Notes: generated from the sequence alone by a model not told the origin. DNA of 57,373 nt from a virus (IMGVR_UViG_3300027708_000084:1-57373); one strand, 5' to 3'. Numbered from the stretch's first letter, positions 1 to 7,718 are shown. Numbers and translations are program-made.

Positions 1-60
1 AAGCGCGCAAGCCTGCGGCGCCATAGTGGTCAACCTAAATTTTTTGAGTGTGGCGCGCCC

Positions 61-89
61 ATTATACAGTGGCCAAGCAAACTTGTCAA
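61..89 (-). promoter_or_regulatory. sigma70-type promoter reading left out of the window
   Basis: On the minus strand TTGACA (89-84) is followed by a 17-bp spacer and TATAAT (66-61). It would drive genes beyond the left edge and is divergent to the plus-strand promoter at 133. Confidence 0.7.
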
Positions 90-132
90 GTGTATTTTCA
101 ACACAATTAGCACAACACTCAAAAAAACTCAC

Positions 133-161
133 TTGTCCAAAATTTCAAAAAGTTTTATAAT
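133..161 (+). promoter_or_regulatory. sigma70-type promoter
   Basis: TTGTCC (133-138), 17-bp spacer, TATAAT (156-161), with C before the -35 as in most promoters of this phage. It lies 30 bp upstream of the 44-aa ORF at 191. Confidence 0.65.
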
Positions 162-190
162 TTCTTTATGAAATCAGGAAGGGGTCACAC

Positions 191-325
191 ATGACAGACA
201 GCGAATTTTTTGCCTTGGTTCAGGAGCAATGGTTTTGGGAAGTACAGGAAACAGAACTATCCAAAAAAGTTGCCCTTACCCAAGTACACAATGAAATTTT
301 TGATCTTGAAGATGTTCCCTTTTGA
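191..325 (+). CDS. small acidic-tailed phage protein, 44 aa
   Basis: Unrecognised short ORF with a good RBS (GGAAGGGG about 6 nt before ATG) just downstream of a strong promoter. The protein is acidic and ends in DLEDVPF, which resembles the acidic tip of bacterial SSB proteins (DDDIPF) that docks replication partners. That similarity is only a short linear motif. It is followed by a second promoter and the HTH gene at 377. Nothing else indicates function. Confidence 0.6.
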   Translation: MTDSEFFALVQEQWFWEVQETELSKKVALTQVHNEIFDLEDVPF

Positions 326-335
326 GTAGTATAAT
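306..335 (+). promoter_or_regulatory. sigma70-type promoter for the HTH gene
   Basis: TTGAAG (306-311), 18-bp spacer, TATAAT (330-335). It overlaps the end of the 44-aa ORF and points at the HTH gene starting at 377. Confidence 0.6.
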
Positions 336-376
336 ATTTCTTTAAACAGCGCAGAAACCAATTGAAAGGACATATG

Positions 377-685
377 ATGACTGCAACTAACACAAACTAC
401 ACACCCGAGATGACCATGGAAGTTGTTGCCAGCTACAAAGCTGGTGACACTGTGGAAATGATCGCGGAACGCACAGGTAAAAGTGTGCGAAGCATTGTTG
501 CCAAGCTGTCACGCGAAGGCGTGTACGTGGCAAAAAGCAAAGCCAAAGGCGTTGCTGCTCCCCGCAAGGCTGAGCTGATTACCGAGATTGCTACCGCAAT
601 CGGTACTAGCGAGGAATTGATCGAGTCGCTTGAAAAAGCTACCCGCGAAGCCTTGGAACTGATCGCAAAGGCTGTTAAAGCCTGA
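377..685 (+). CDS. small helix-turn-helix DNA-binding protein, 102 aa (paralog A)
   Basis: The N-terminal half (about residues 8-50) has a homeodomain/SANT-like HTH pattern: YTPE, then a YKAGDTVEMIA helix, then SVRSIVAKLSREGVY as the probable recognition helix. A second helical region (about 60-100) follows. Three other genes here (2178-2498 minus, 26000-26359, 29784-30530) share the S-x-R-S-x-x-AKL pattern, so this is a paralog family. Two ATGs are adjacent (374 and 377); 377 is preferred because AAAGGA sits 6 nt upstream of it. A role in phage transcription or DNA packaging is an inference. A terminator hairpin follows directly. Confidence 0.8.
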   Translation: MTATNTNYTPEMTMEVVASYKAGDTVEMIAERTGKSVRSIVAKLSREGVYVAKSKAKGVAAPRKAELITEIATAIGTSEELIESLEKATREALELIAKAVKA

Positions 686-693
686 TCGGTTTA

Positions 694-730
694 GGGTCAG
701 AAAATTCTATCTTGAAGTTCTGACCCTTTT
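694..730 (+). terminator. rho-independent terminator after the HTH gene
   Basis: GGGTCAGAA (694-702) pairs with TTCTGACCC (718-726), followed by TTTT. The loop and right arm contain the -35 and spacer of the next promoter. Confidence 0.75.
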
Positions 731-740
731 ATTGTATAAT
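712..740 (+). promoter_or_regulatory. promoter embedded in a terminator hairpin
   Basis: TTGAAG (712-717), 17-bp spacer, TATAAT (735-740). The -35 lies in the loop of the terminator at 694-730. It reads toward the 48-aa ORF at 769. Confidence 0.65.
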
Positions 741-768
741 ATTTATATAAACAGTCGGGAAGGGCTTA

Positions 769-915
769 ATGAATTGGCATGAAAGTGCCGCCCGTTTGTC
801 ATCGATCTCTTTGTCTACCAACCAGTCACTGTATGTCGACACACCTGCGAAGCTAGATCAATATGGCAACGATTGTTTATTTTCTCTTGATTTTAGTCAG
901 TTGATCGTGTTATAA
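769..915 (+). CDS. small hypothetical protein, 48 aa
   Basis: Unrecognised ORF with a good RBS (GGGAAGGG, 4-5 nt before ATG) downstream of a consensus promoter. The stop codon lies inside the -10 box of the next promoter (911-916). No signal peptide, membrane segment or motif is visible. It could be a leader peptide or simply a short early gene. Confidence 0.5.
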   Translation: MNWHESAARLSSISLSTNQSLYVDTPAKLDQYGNDCLFSLDFSQLIVL

Positions 916-916
916 T
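887..916 (+). promoter_or_regulatory. promoter for the large structured RNA
   Basis: TTGATT (887-892), 18-bp spacer, TATAAT (911-916), with a second overlapping TATAAT-like box just downstream (about 920-927). No usable ORF follows for more than 1 kb, so the expected product is the RNA at about 923-1954. Confidence 0.65.
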
Positions 917-1188
917 ATTATATAATTTAGTGAGTTGCTAGTTAACAAGAGCACTAGCGTAAAGCGTCTGAAATCATAAGCGCTTCTCTTAGATTGGGTG
1001 GAAAGCGGTCTTCAGCGCGATTGCGCTTTTGATGATACTTCCTTAATTGTGGTAAATATCCGAACCACAGCCCTTAGCCTCCATATATTAGTGACAACAT
1101 TAATATATGGGTGTTATGAGTGCCACGCACATGATTTGGCTTAACAACTTAATTGCAACCGAAATCTCTAGTTGCAGCCCTCCATTTT

Positions 1189-1263
1189 GCTGGGTTCGTC
1201 TATCGGTTAGGACGCTGCCCTTTCAAGGCGGAAAGACGAGTTCGATTCTCGTACCCAGTACCA
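1189..1263 (+). tRNA. tRNA-Glu (UUC), inside the large structured RNA region
   Basis: Full cloverleaf with anticodon TTC in the loop CTTTCAA, acceptor GCTGGGT pairing ACCCAGT (one G-U), T-loop TTCGATT and encoded CCA. A second tRNA-Glu(UUC) with a different sequence lies at 21465. This copy is far from the main tRNA cluster and sits within the structured RNA locus. Confidence 0.92.
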
Positions 1264-1915
1264 AACTTTTGTAGATTAGGAATTTTTTGGAGTCTATAAA
1301 ATTTTGGTAGTCTGTTTTTAGTTTAGTGTTATCAGGGTATCGCTACAAGACGTTGTAGCTACGCGACAGTAAGCGTGCGAGCAACACTGTCTGATATAAC
1401 CGCCATTCGCTTGTCAGTGCTAGCTACATTTTTGACAAATAGGCACGATAATGCTAAACTAAAAATAGAAGCAATCAACTTGCTTGGGTTGTGGAACCCG
1501 AAACGTTGAGGAGTTTTTGTGCGATTTGAACATCCTTAAACTAAATCACATAGCTTGACACAGCTTTACCATGTTAGTTTTAACTGTGTTCTTAGAACAG
1601 TTCGTTAATGCAAGGCTATCGATAACGGTCTGCCAGTGGCGTGTTGTGCCCCTAGCTATAGGTTAATTAGTTCCACAGTGAAAGAACACTCTAAAAATAC
1701 AGCCATCATCTAAGCAAAGAGCCACGGCAGTGGTAATGTGAGTAACCAATCTCACTGGCGCACTTAGCAAAACCCCCTGCAAGGATTTACAGTCCTTGGC
1801 TTCGACCCTAGGTTGTAGCGTATGTAGACCATAGGCGGTTTGGCATTAGGTAGTCGTCAGGCTTTAAATCTCAACCTTACATGGTAGCAGAGCCTTAAAA
1901 AACTTGATCAGTTTC

Positions 1916-1954
1916 AAAAGCCACCCAGCCACAAGCTCGGTGGCTTTTGTTTTG
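1916..1954 (+). terminator. strong terminator ending the structured RNA
   Basis: AAAAGCCACC (1916-1925) pairs perfectly with GGTGGCTTTT (1939-1948), followed by a T-rich tail. Confidence 0.85.
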
Positions 1955-1996
1955 CCTGAAATAAGCCACTTATAAAATTTTGCACGTGGCTGCGCC

Positions 1997-2025
1997 ATTT
2001 TACTAGTGCCAAACTGATTTGTCAA
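1997..2025 (-). promoter_or_regulatory. minus-strand promoter antisense to the structured RNA
   Basis: TTGACA (2025-2020), 17-bp spacer, TAAAAT (2002-1997). It would transcribe leftward into the terminator hairpin and the structured RNA locus. The region 1987-2033 resembles 51-97, which holds the other leftward TTGACA promoter. Confidence 0.5.
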
Positions 2026-2123
2026 GTGAATTTTCTTTGAAGTCTGACCCTAAGCCGCAACAAGTGTACATATCACACACGTTTCACAATTTTGTGTCGA
2101 AATTTCACCAAAATTAAAGCACG

Positions 2124-2156
2124 AAAAAAAGCCCACCTATTATCAAATAAGTGGGC
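2124..2156 (-). terminator. minus-strand terminator
   Basis: GTGGGC (2156-2151) and GCCCAC (2136-2131) form a stem extended by TTATT/AATA-type pairs and followed on the minus strand by a run of seven T. It ends the 3508-2178 operon. Confidence 0.8.
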
Positions 2157-2177
2157 AATTGGTCAAATTAAGTTGGA

Positions 2178-2498
2178 TTAACTCAGTTTAGGGTCAGATT
2201 TGTTGACTAAATTTCGTTCAATCATGAGTAGCACCTGCTTGTTGACCTTTTCTAGTGATTCTAGGAGCTCAAGGTTGCAGTTGAGCAGTTGTGCAATGCG
2301 TTCAATGTGCTCGGACTTTTTCACAGGCACCTCACCACGTTTGTTCAAGTACTGCTTTTTTTGGTACACACCCAAACTTGAGAGCTTGGCGATTATGCTA
2401 CGCTCTGGCACCTCGAGCTGTTGTGCAAGCTCTAAGACGGTCGCTCCCGCTTCATAGTCTTCTACTAATTTTTTGGTTGATTCTGGAGTATATTTCAT
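2178..2498 (-). CDS. small helix-turn-helix protein, 106 aa (paralog B)
   Basis: Clearly related to the gene at 377: YTPEST, YEAGATVLELAQQL and ERSIIAKLSSLGVY align to paralog A, and the C-terminal helical half (ELLESLEKVNKQVL) also matches. It starts at ATG 2498, two bases after the stop of the 335-aa gene, so the two are co-transcribed; a TTG 15 nt upstream is less likely. Probably a DNA-binding regulator or architectural protein (inference). Confidence 0.8.
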   Translation of the reverse strand: MKYTPESTKKLVEDYEAGATVLELAQQLEVPERSIIAKLSSLGVYQKKQYLNKRGEVPVKKSEHIERIAQLLNCNLELLESLEKVNKQVLLMIERNLVNKSDPKLS

Positions 2499-2500
2499 GC

Positions 2501-3508
2501 TTATACGTTCCAAGGTAATTCATTGCTAGTATCTTCTACTTTAAGTTTTTTTGTGATTGTGGGTTTCATGTTAAAAATATCCTCTGTGATTAGTGGTGTA
2601 GGCATTTGATCCCAATTATAGGGATTTAAAACCATACTGTTTGTGCGATTACTAGGATGTGCACACCAAATTTGAGTTAACATTACTTGAGCTAAATCAG
2701 GTACTTCTTCTAGAACTGTACCCTTAGTAGACCACAATTTGTGTGTGGTCATTGGATTTCGTTTAGAACCTTCTTTTTCTCCTGACATAATAGTCAATCC
2801 TTGATTACGTGCAGCTAATAGCTCTTCTCTGGTAAATTCTTGGCGTTCTAGTGTCATTGCATCGCACAATGATTTATTTACTACCCACCTTAAGGTAGTT
2901 TTATCCCACTTGGAGTATGGAATACTTTTATATAGCTTAAAAGCATAGGGTATAAGGGGAACTAGTGAGCAATATGGCTTGCTTTCTCCCTTATACTGTG
3001 TAGATAAATACGCACTACGGGCATCTAACATTAAAAATTGATATAAACCTCTGTCCCATTCGTTGCTAAAATCAAAAATATGATTTAACATTTTTCGACC
3101 ATCAATCTGACCCTCAGCTGTACAAACCTCAGCTAAAATCAGGTGTTTTTGCTGTAACCAAACTATAATCTGTGGCATTAGTGCGACTAGCACAGGTTTT
3201 AACCTGTACTTGGGAATCCATGTATCTTTGATGATTTCTTGAGTGACCTTTCGCCTGATTGCGGAAGCTTCTTCAGCGCTTAGCTGTTGCTGAGAAAATT
3301 GATCGGCAAAACTCGTTTCACTAGGAGCTTCCGAACTATTGCTGTAGTGTTGTTCTGCTTGCTCAACTTGCTGAAGGAACTTGCTCTCTAGATTCATTTC
3401 CTGCAATCGGATTTGCTCTTCTACAGCAAGCTCTACGCTTTGGTAGAGCTCTCGAAATGGTGTCTGATGTAACTGTTTTATATTAATTTTTTGTGTTAAA
3501 AAACTCAT
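2501..3508 (-). CDS. unrecognised phage protein, 335 aa, with LPWN tail
   Basis: Not a family I recognise. The N-terminal 90 residues are Gln/Glu-rich and probably coiled-coil; the middle (about 95-260) looks globular with conserved-looking W and Y residues. The C-terminus reads NELPWNV and resembles the end of the DnaB-like helicase in this window (SSDLPWNA), which hints at a shared partner or a replication role. It is the first gene after the promoter at 3839-3867 and a long structured leader, and is followed by the HTH paralog B. Confidence 0.75.
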   Translation of the reverse strand: MSFLTQKINIKQLHQTPFRELYQSVELAVEEQIRLQEMNLESKFLQQVEQAEQHYSNSSEAPSETSFADQFSQQQLSAEEASAIRRKVTQEIIKDTWIPKYRLKPVLVALMPQIIVWLQQKHLILAEVCTAEGQIDGRKMLNHIFDFSNEWDRGLYQFLMLDARSAYLSTQYKGESKPYCSLVPLIPYAFKLYKSIPYSKWDKTTLRWVVNKSLCDAMTLERQEFTREELLAARNQGLTIMSGEKEGSKRNPMTTHKLWSTKGTVLEEVPDLAQVMLTQIWCAHPSNRTNSMVLNPYNWDQMPTPLITEDIFNMKPTITKKLKVEDTSNELPWNV

Positions 3509-3722
3509 TTGGTATATACCTTGAATTGACCCTAAATTGCGGAAATCCGACTAGAGCAGGGTTACGCTAGAGTGGGACAGCTTGACCAGCCCTCTTCAGT
3601 TTAGGGTCGGGCAAAGCGAGAAAGTGCGTAGAAAACTCCAATTTACTTTAGATTACAAAAAACAAAAAAACATAGTAGTAGCCCTTTGCAACATTGTTAT
3701 CAATTGTGGGAAATTTATGCAT

Positions 3723-3800
3723 TTAACAACATTGCTCTCTGTAGCTACCTACGACGGGTACGGAGTCCCTTACGAAGTTCGCTCAGAGAGCTATTGTTAA
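3723..3800 (-). promoter_or_regulatory. structured 5' leader hairpin of the 335-aa gene
   Basis: TTAACAA (3723-3729) pairs with TTGTTAA (3794-3800) and GCTCTCTG (3734-3741) with CAGAGAGC (3784-3791), enclosing about 42 nt. On the minus strand this lies between the promoter at 3867-3839 and the start codon at 3508, in a leader of roughly 320 nt. It could be a cis-regulatory element or a small RNA. A 72-aa plus-strand ORF over the region was rejected. Confidence 0.5.
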
Positions 3801-3838
3801 ATTAAATTTCTTTGGTTATCTGTTATAACTTTTTATAT

Positions 3839-3867
3839 ATTATAACACACGTTTTTGTATTTTGCAA
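3839..3867 (-). promoter_or_regulatory. sigma70-type promoter for the 335-aa gene operon
   Basis: TTGCAA (3867-3862), 17-bp spacer, TATAAT (3844-3839) on the minus strand. The transcript would carry a leader of about 320 nt. Confidence 0.7.
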
Positions 3868-3887
3868 GATGTATTTTTATCAATGCT

Positions 3888-4127
3888 CTAGATACTAGGA
3901 TTGCTTTTTGCAAAAAAGTCGATTTTGTGGAATTGTTGCTGTGCGGCCAAGCTGTATTGCAGGAGTGTTAGGATTCCAAACAGCTGCAACCAGGTCAGTG
4001 GAAAACCACCCCAGTAGACTAGCAGCATCCAAGCTGGGTTTGTTAGCAGCAGGGCTATTACGATAAGCGTTAGCGCATAACGGACCAGCATGCAGGGTTT
4101 ACATGGTAACATATTCAGGGACTCCAT
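3888..4127 (-). CDS. small membrane protein, 79 aa
   Basis: Two hydrophobic segments are visible (about residues 15-36 and 40-61), preceded by a CKPC motif near the N-terminus. It overlaps the end of the upstream 81-aa gene; later in-frame ATGs (M6, M13) are possible starts. Function unknown; a two-TM membrane or host-lysis role is only a guess. Confidence 0.6.
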   Translation of the reverse strand: MESLNMLPCKPCMLVRYALTLIVIALLLTNPAWMLLVYWGGFPLTWLQLFGILTLLQYSLAAQQQFHKIDFFAKSNPSI

Positions 4128-4344
4128 TTACAAAGTTGATTTGGGTAATACGGCGACCACCAATAGTGCTGCCTAGGCCAATGCTTAGTTGTCCTGAGTA
4201 GTTGACTACCTGACAGTTGGTGGTGTCGTTGGTGACAAGCTTGCCGCCTTTGACTACAGTGCTTAACACTGGTTGACCTTGTAGTTGCCAGTGGTTGGGT
4301 GTGACCTCTACAAATTCGTAGTTTTCACCTTGACGATTTTTCAT
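4099..4344 (-). CDS. hypothetical protein, 81 aa
   Basis: Unrecognised beta-rich small protein with Gly/Thr/Val-rich strands and no membrane segment. It starts at ATG 4344 with AAGGAA about 7 nt upstream. Its 3' end overlaps the 79-aa membrane-protein gene by 29 nt, so the two are probably translated together. Confidence 0.6.
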   Translation of the reverse strand: MKNRQGENYEFVEVTPNHWQLQGQPVLSTVVKGGKLVTNDTTNCQVVNYSGQLSIGLGSTIGGRRITQINFVNGVPEYVTM

Positions 4345-4376
4345 GTGTGGGTTCCTTGGGTTCGTGAAATTTTGAG

Positions 4377-4405
4377 TTGACCTTGCGGTTGATACGTGCT
4401 ATACT
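4377..4405 (+). promoter_or_regulatory. promoter for the tail/adhesin operon
   Basis: TTGACC (4377-4382), 17-bp spacer, TATACT (4400-4405). It starts the operon 4429-7100. Confidence 0.75.
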
Positions 4406-4428
4406 GGTACAAAAATTTTGGAGACAGC

Positions 4429-4695
4429 ATGGCATATGGATTACAGATAAATGGTTTTGACTTTACCTATGGCGTTTATTCAGTTATACAAAAAGGCACA
4501 CTATATTACACAGTTATAGTAGACAAAGCAAATCATCCAGATATTAGGGAATGGCGTACTGTTTTTGTGCCACTAGGAATTCGTGATATTAGCAAAAACG
4601 AACTCAGACCCACAGTTGTAGAAATCAATAACACCATTGTAATGACACCTCCTGCAAGTGGCGTAGAACACTTGTACTTTGTTTTAGGAAGATAG
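4429..4695 (+). CDS. hypothetical tail-operon protein, 88 aa
   Basis: Beta-rich protein (MAYGLQINGFDF start) without a family I can name. ATG 4429 is chosen because GGAGA precedes it; an upstream in-frame TTG lies inside the -10 region of the promoter. It ends one base before the 678-aa gene. Short proteins of this kind often sit before fibre or adhesin genes in phages with modular tails, which is the basis of the placement. Confidence 0.65.
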   Translation: MAYGLQINGFDFTYGVYSVIQKGTLYYTVIVDKANHPDIREWRTVFVPLGIRDISKNELRPTVVEINNTIVMTPPASGVEHLYFVLGR

Positions 4696-4696
4696 T

Positions 4697-6733
4697 ATGG
4701 CAACACAAAGATGGGGCATTAAAACCCTGGATGATAATGGATATGTTAACCTGCACTCGGACTATAGTTCAGTTGTGTATGTGGGTGAAATGGCTCAAAG
4801 CACTGACCCAGTAAAACCCAACTACTTGGGAGATTATGCCATTGGCATACCTGAGAGCGTTAAAAACTCAAATTATCACATGGGTTATCTTATACAGTAC
4901 TTGATAACTGGCATAAGCACTGATTTTTTGGTGCCCTTTTACAAACCTAATTTTAGCCTGCAACAAATTTCCATACTAGACGTAGTTAGAAAGGACAACA
5001 CAACCTGGGCAGTTAACTTACTCTATAGCGGTGATATAGGCGCAGTACCCAGAGTATTTGCATTTGCTCCACTAAATGCACTGCCAATACCTGCTGCTGT
5101 AGCAGGTGAAACTGGACTACGTGTTTATGATCAGCAAGGTGGTTTAGTGTTTACTACTACCAAAAAACCACTACGAGTTGATGATGTGTTACAAATACTA
5201 CACCCCAGTTCAATTAAAACCAATGGTCGTGGCGGTTGTGGTGACGATCACGGGTGTCATGTTGATTTTACACCAAACCTGAGTTCAGACTATACTGGCA
5301 CAGTAACAAATACAAGCACTAAAATATATCACATTGTACCTAGTGCATATGGTGGTTTAGCCTATAGTAATAGTGGGAGCGGCACTAGAAGTTGTGGTTT
5401 TGCTGGCTGGGGTGAGCGTGAGTATGCTTGGGCATATCAAAGTTGGGCAAGTTATCGAGGTACATTGGGTCATGAGTTTGGTACACAAAAACATAAATCA
5501 GATTGGTACGGTGACTTTGCTGGAGCATATCATAGGTACCAAGAAGGTGATTGTGGAATTGGTGGTATTTTAGGTGCAATTTTAGGTGGGCTTTTAGCTG
5601 TGTTTACATTTGGTGCTAGTTTAGCACTTTTTGTAGGCGGAGCTTTAGTTGGCTGGGCAATAAGTGGAGTACCAAATGCTCCAGCATTAAAAGCATATCA
5701 AGCAGACCAAACGTTTGATACAAACAACCCAAGTAACTTAATTATTACTGATTTAAACTATTATACTAGCGAAGGTATTACTCAGCTACCACTAAGTTTT
5801 TACAATTTAATTGCTACAACCACCAGTGTAACTGAGGGCACTTCCATAACATTTGATGTAAGTGGATTTAATATTGTTAGTGGCACATACTACTGGACTA
5901 TTAACAACATTGGTACCGTTAATGCAGACTTTGTTAATGCTTCAGGATTTTTTAATATTTCAGGAAACAAGGGATCATTTGCCGTTAATATCTTACAAGA
6001 TAACCTTAATGAAAGTGACGAATACTTTACAGTAGAAATTCGCAGAGATAGTATTAATGGCCCAATTTTAAAAACTAGTTCAAATGTTAAAATACCTGCA
6101 AACGGTTGGATTATAACTCCTGCGGCTACAAAAATATATGAAGGTTTAACTGCAATAGTTAATGTAGATGTAGTTAATTTGGGTAGTATTAGTGGTACAT
6201 ACTACTGGAAAATTGAGCATATTAGTACAGCTCATTCAGACTTTACCAATAATTCAGGTACTGTTGTTATTGCAAACAGTAAAGGTAGTTTTACAATAAG
6301 TCCTATACAAGATTTTGCTAAAGAAACAGATGAAACATTTACAATATCTATTCGTAGTGGTAGTATTACTGGCCCAGTTATAACAACCAGTGATACAATT
6401 ACACTTGGTGGATTCGGAGGCGATAGTTATAAATTTGCAGTATCAACAGGCAGGGCTGATGCTCAATTTTTTTATTCAGGTGGAACAACAGAATGGATAC
6501 AAGAAAATATATATAATACTAATAATGGTCAAAGTTATGATAATGTTACTATTTATTATAATGGCTATGTTGGTAACTATCAAGGTGTTCCGTATAATAC
6601 AACTTCACTTAATAATGGTAAAGATAATACCTATTTTCGAGGATTCCAAATGGGTGTATATACCCAAGGTGAGATAGCACCTGGTGTACTTAGAGGACTT
6701 AGTAGTTGGTCAATAGTTAGAAGTGGTGGATAA
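4697..6733 (+). CDS. large tail/adhesin protein with two Calx-beta-like repeats, 678 aa
   Basis: Residues 1-280 form an unrecognised N-terminal region with aromatic and Gly-rich stretches and HGCH/GDC motifs. Residues about 285-330 are a glycine-rich hydrophobic segment (two possible membrane helices). Two tandem repeats follow at about 375-470 and 475-575, each with VTEGTSITFDV or IYEGLTAIVNV strands, a GTYYW motif and an acidic E-x-D-E-x-F stretch. This is the Calx-beta pattern of calcium-binding adhesion domains. The last 100 residues are Asn/Tyr-rich. RBS AGGAAG precedes the ATG. Likely a virion surface or receptor-binding protein (inference). Confidence 0.75.
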   Translation: MATQRWGIKTLDDNGYVNLHSDYSSVVYVGEMAQSTDPVKPNYLGDYAIGIPESVKNSNYHMGYLIQYLITGISTDFLVPFYKPNFSLQQISILDVVRKDNTTWAVNLLYSGDIGAVPRVFAFAPLNALPIPAAVAGETGLRVYDQQGGLVFTTTKKPLRVDDVLQILHPSSIKTNGRGGCGDDHGCHVDFTPNLSSDYTGTVTNTSTKIYHIVPSAYGGLAYSNSGSGTRSCGFAGWGEREYAWAYQSWASYRGTLGHEFGTQKHKSDWYGDFAGAYHRYQEGDCGIGGILGAILGGLLAVFTFGASLALFVGGALVGWAISGVPNAPALKAYQADQTFDTNNPSNLIITDLNYYTSEGITQLPLSFYNLIATTTSVTEGTSITFDVSGFNIVSGTYYWTINNIGTVNADFVNASGFFNISGNKGSFAVNILQDNLNESDEYFTVEIRRDSINGPILKTSSNVKIPANGWIITPAATKIYEGLTAIVNVDVVNLGSISGTYYWKIEHISTAHSDFTNNSGTVVIANSKGSFTISPIQDFAKETDETFTISIRSGSITGPVITTSDTITLGGFGGDSYKFAVSTGRADAQFFYSGGTTEWIQENIYNTNNGQSYDNVTIYYNGYVGNYQGVPYNTTSLNNGKDNTYFRGFQMGVYTQGEIAPGVLRGLSSWSIVRSGG

Positions 6734-6752
6734 TAATTAACAAGGAATTAAA

Positions 6753-7100
6753 GTGACAATTAAAACAGAATTTATAGTAGACTTAATAAAAAAATATGAT
6801 AATTATGCAGGATTTGAAAATGTTATTGCATACATTGAAGCCCGTTGGAAAATAACAGATTCAATGTATCCAAATGGCGCTGCTTATCACGTATTTAGGT
6901 GTAAACTAGATTTAACTAATTTACAACCAGATACATATAAACCTATTAGTGAAATAACAAATGAAGAAATGGAAGTGTGGTGTACCAAAACCATATCACA
7001 AAATGAAAAGATAAATATATTAAACAATGCTATTGGCACTATTATAGAATCTCACGAAATTAACAGCATGACTGTATACTATGTAAATCCCAATCGTTAG
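6753..7100 (+). CDS. hypothetical protein, 115 aa
   Basis: Begins with GTG (AAGGAA 5 nt upstream), 19 nt after the adhesin gene in the same operon. Mixed alpha/beta; no catalytic motif, signal peptide or membrane helix is visible. The context suggests an accessory or chaperone of the adhesin, but nothing in the sequence proves it. It is followed directly by a bidirectional terminator. Confidence 0.7.
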   Translation: MTIKTEFIVDLIKKYDNYAGFENVIAYIEARWKITDSMYPNGAAYHVFRCKLDLTNLQPDTYKPISEITNEEMEVWCTKTISQNEKINILNNAIGTIIESHEINSMTVYYVNPNR

Positions 7101-7106
7101 CCGTAT

Positions 7107-7140
7107 AAAAGCCCACAAATTTATTGTTTGTGGGCTTTTT
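7107..7140. terminator. bidirectional terminator
   Basis: AAAGCCCACAAA pairs with TTTGTGGGCTTT, with T-runs on both strands, between the convergent operons ending at 7100 and 7144. Confidence 0.85.
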
Positions 7141-7143
7141 ACT

Positions 7144-7389
7144 TTATATTAGCTGTTGCATTTTATTGTAAATAGACTGTTGACTTGTTTGCAAGTTAAT
7201 ATAGCCTTTGTGTTCAAGGGCAGCAAGAATTGCAAGAAAATCTTCTAGTTCACCAACAAGCTCTTGTTTATTAGTGGTTTTCCGATCAGGGTGGTGACTA
7301 TTGTCACCAAAACGATGAATTTTACTAATGGCTTGGATTACTTCAGCTGCTTCTTCCTGCAATTTGGCACCTAGTTCTCTTAACTCCAC
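7144..7389 (-). CDS. MazG-like nucleotide pyrophosphohydrolase, 81 aa
   Basis: The compact all-alpha NTP pyrophosphohydrolase pattern is visible: LQEEAAEVIQAISK in helix 1 and ELVGELEDFLAIL in helix 2, the ExxEE...ExxD metal-binding signature. Family members hydrolyse (d)NTPs to monophosphates, to clean the pool or change alarmone levels. It is the last gene of the minus-strand accessory operon and overlaps the upstream gene by 10 nt. At 81 aa it is near the minimal length of the fold. The substrate cannot be read from sequence. Confidence 0.8.
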   Translation of the reverse strand: MELRELGAKLQEEAAEVIQAISKIHRFGDNSHHPDRKTTNKQELVGELEDFLAILAALEHKGYINLQTSQQSIYNKMQQLI

Positions 7390-7718
7390 GATTGATGTAC
7401 CTCATGTATGCTTTCAATACCATCATACTCATGTATGTACCAGTTTGTTCCATCAGGAATTTCTACAACTTTTAGTGATGCAAAATTACCCCAGCTTTGT
7501 TCGCCTAAAAGTTCTACTACCTGAACCAAGTCTGGATCATCACGAACAATATCGTACTGACTAATATATTCATTGTTGGGACTATAGAATTCTTGTCCAA
7601 TAAAAGTGCTCTCATTGGGCACTATAACATATTCAATGTTTTTGAGTTTTAGGTAAGCTTCAAAAGCTTGTGCACTTAAACCAAAACCACCATACTCTGT
7701 GTTGATTACAATTTTCAT
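7380..7718 (-). CDS. conserved phage protein of unknown function, 112 aa
   Basis: Starts MKIVINTEYGGFGLS and contains RDDPDLVQVVELLGE and a C-terminal IHEYDGIESIHEVHQSW. This combination is a widespread small phage/bacterial family without a known function. The next gene (7767-8093) is a shorter relative with the same start. Probably cytosolic; no membrane segment. Confidence 0.75.
   Translation of the reverse strand: MKIVINTEYGGFGLSAQAFEAYLKLKNIEYVIVPNESTFIGQEFYSPNNEYISQYDIVRDDPDLVQVVELLGEQSWGNFASLKVVEIPDGTNWYIHEYDGIESIHEVHQSWS

Larger units (their letters stand above)
923..1954 (+). ncRNA. large structured noncoding RNA (GOLLD/ROOL-like candidate)
   Basis: About 1 kb with no plausible CDS, bounded by a promoter and a strong terminator and full of perfect local helices. 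Examples are 1014-1018/1023-1027, 1081-1090/1101-1110 (10 bp), 1154-1159/1171-1176, 1342-1348/1353-1359 (7 bp, GACG loop), 1365-1370/1386-1391, 1411-1416/1433-1438, 1486-1490/1495-1499, 1582-1587/1597-1602, 1738-1742/1751-1755 and 1780-1785/1793-1798. A long-range helix 1315-1326/1454-1465 (12 bp, extended by 1329-1333/1447-1451) encloses several of them. A tRNA-Glu is embedded at 1189-1263. Size, phage context and tRNA association match the ornate RNA classes GOLLD and ROOL. The class assignment is an inference that needs a covariance-model search. Confidence 0.65.

Noticed and set aside
923-1954. RNase P RNA or 6S RNA for the large structured region
   Set aside because: No conserved RNase P blocks (such as the GAGGAAAGUCC box) and no 6S-like long open stem were seen; size also does not fit 6S.
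3582-3800. 72-aa plus-strand ORF
   Set aside because: Its sequence spans a hairpin-rich minus-strand leader, has no clear RBS and no plus-strand promoter; a promoter and long leader run the other way.
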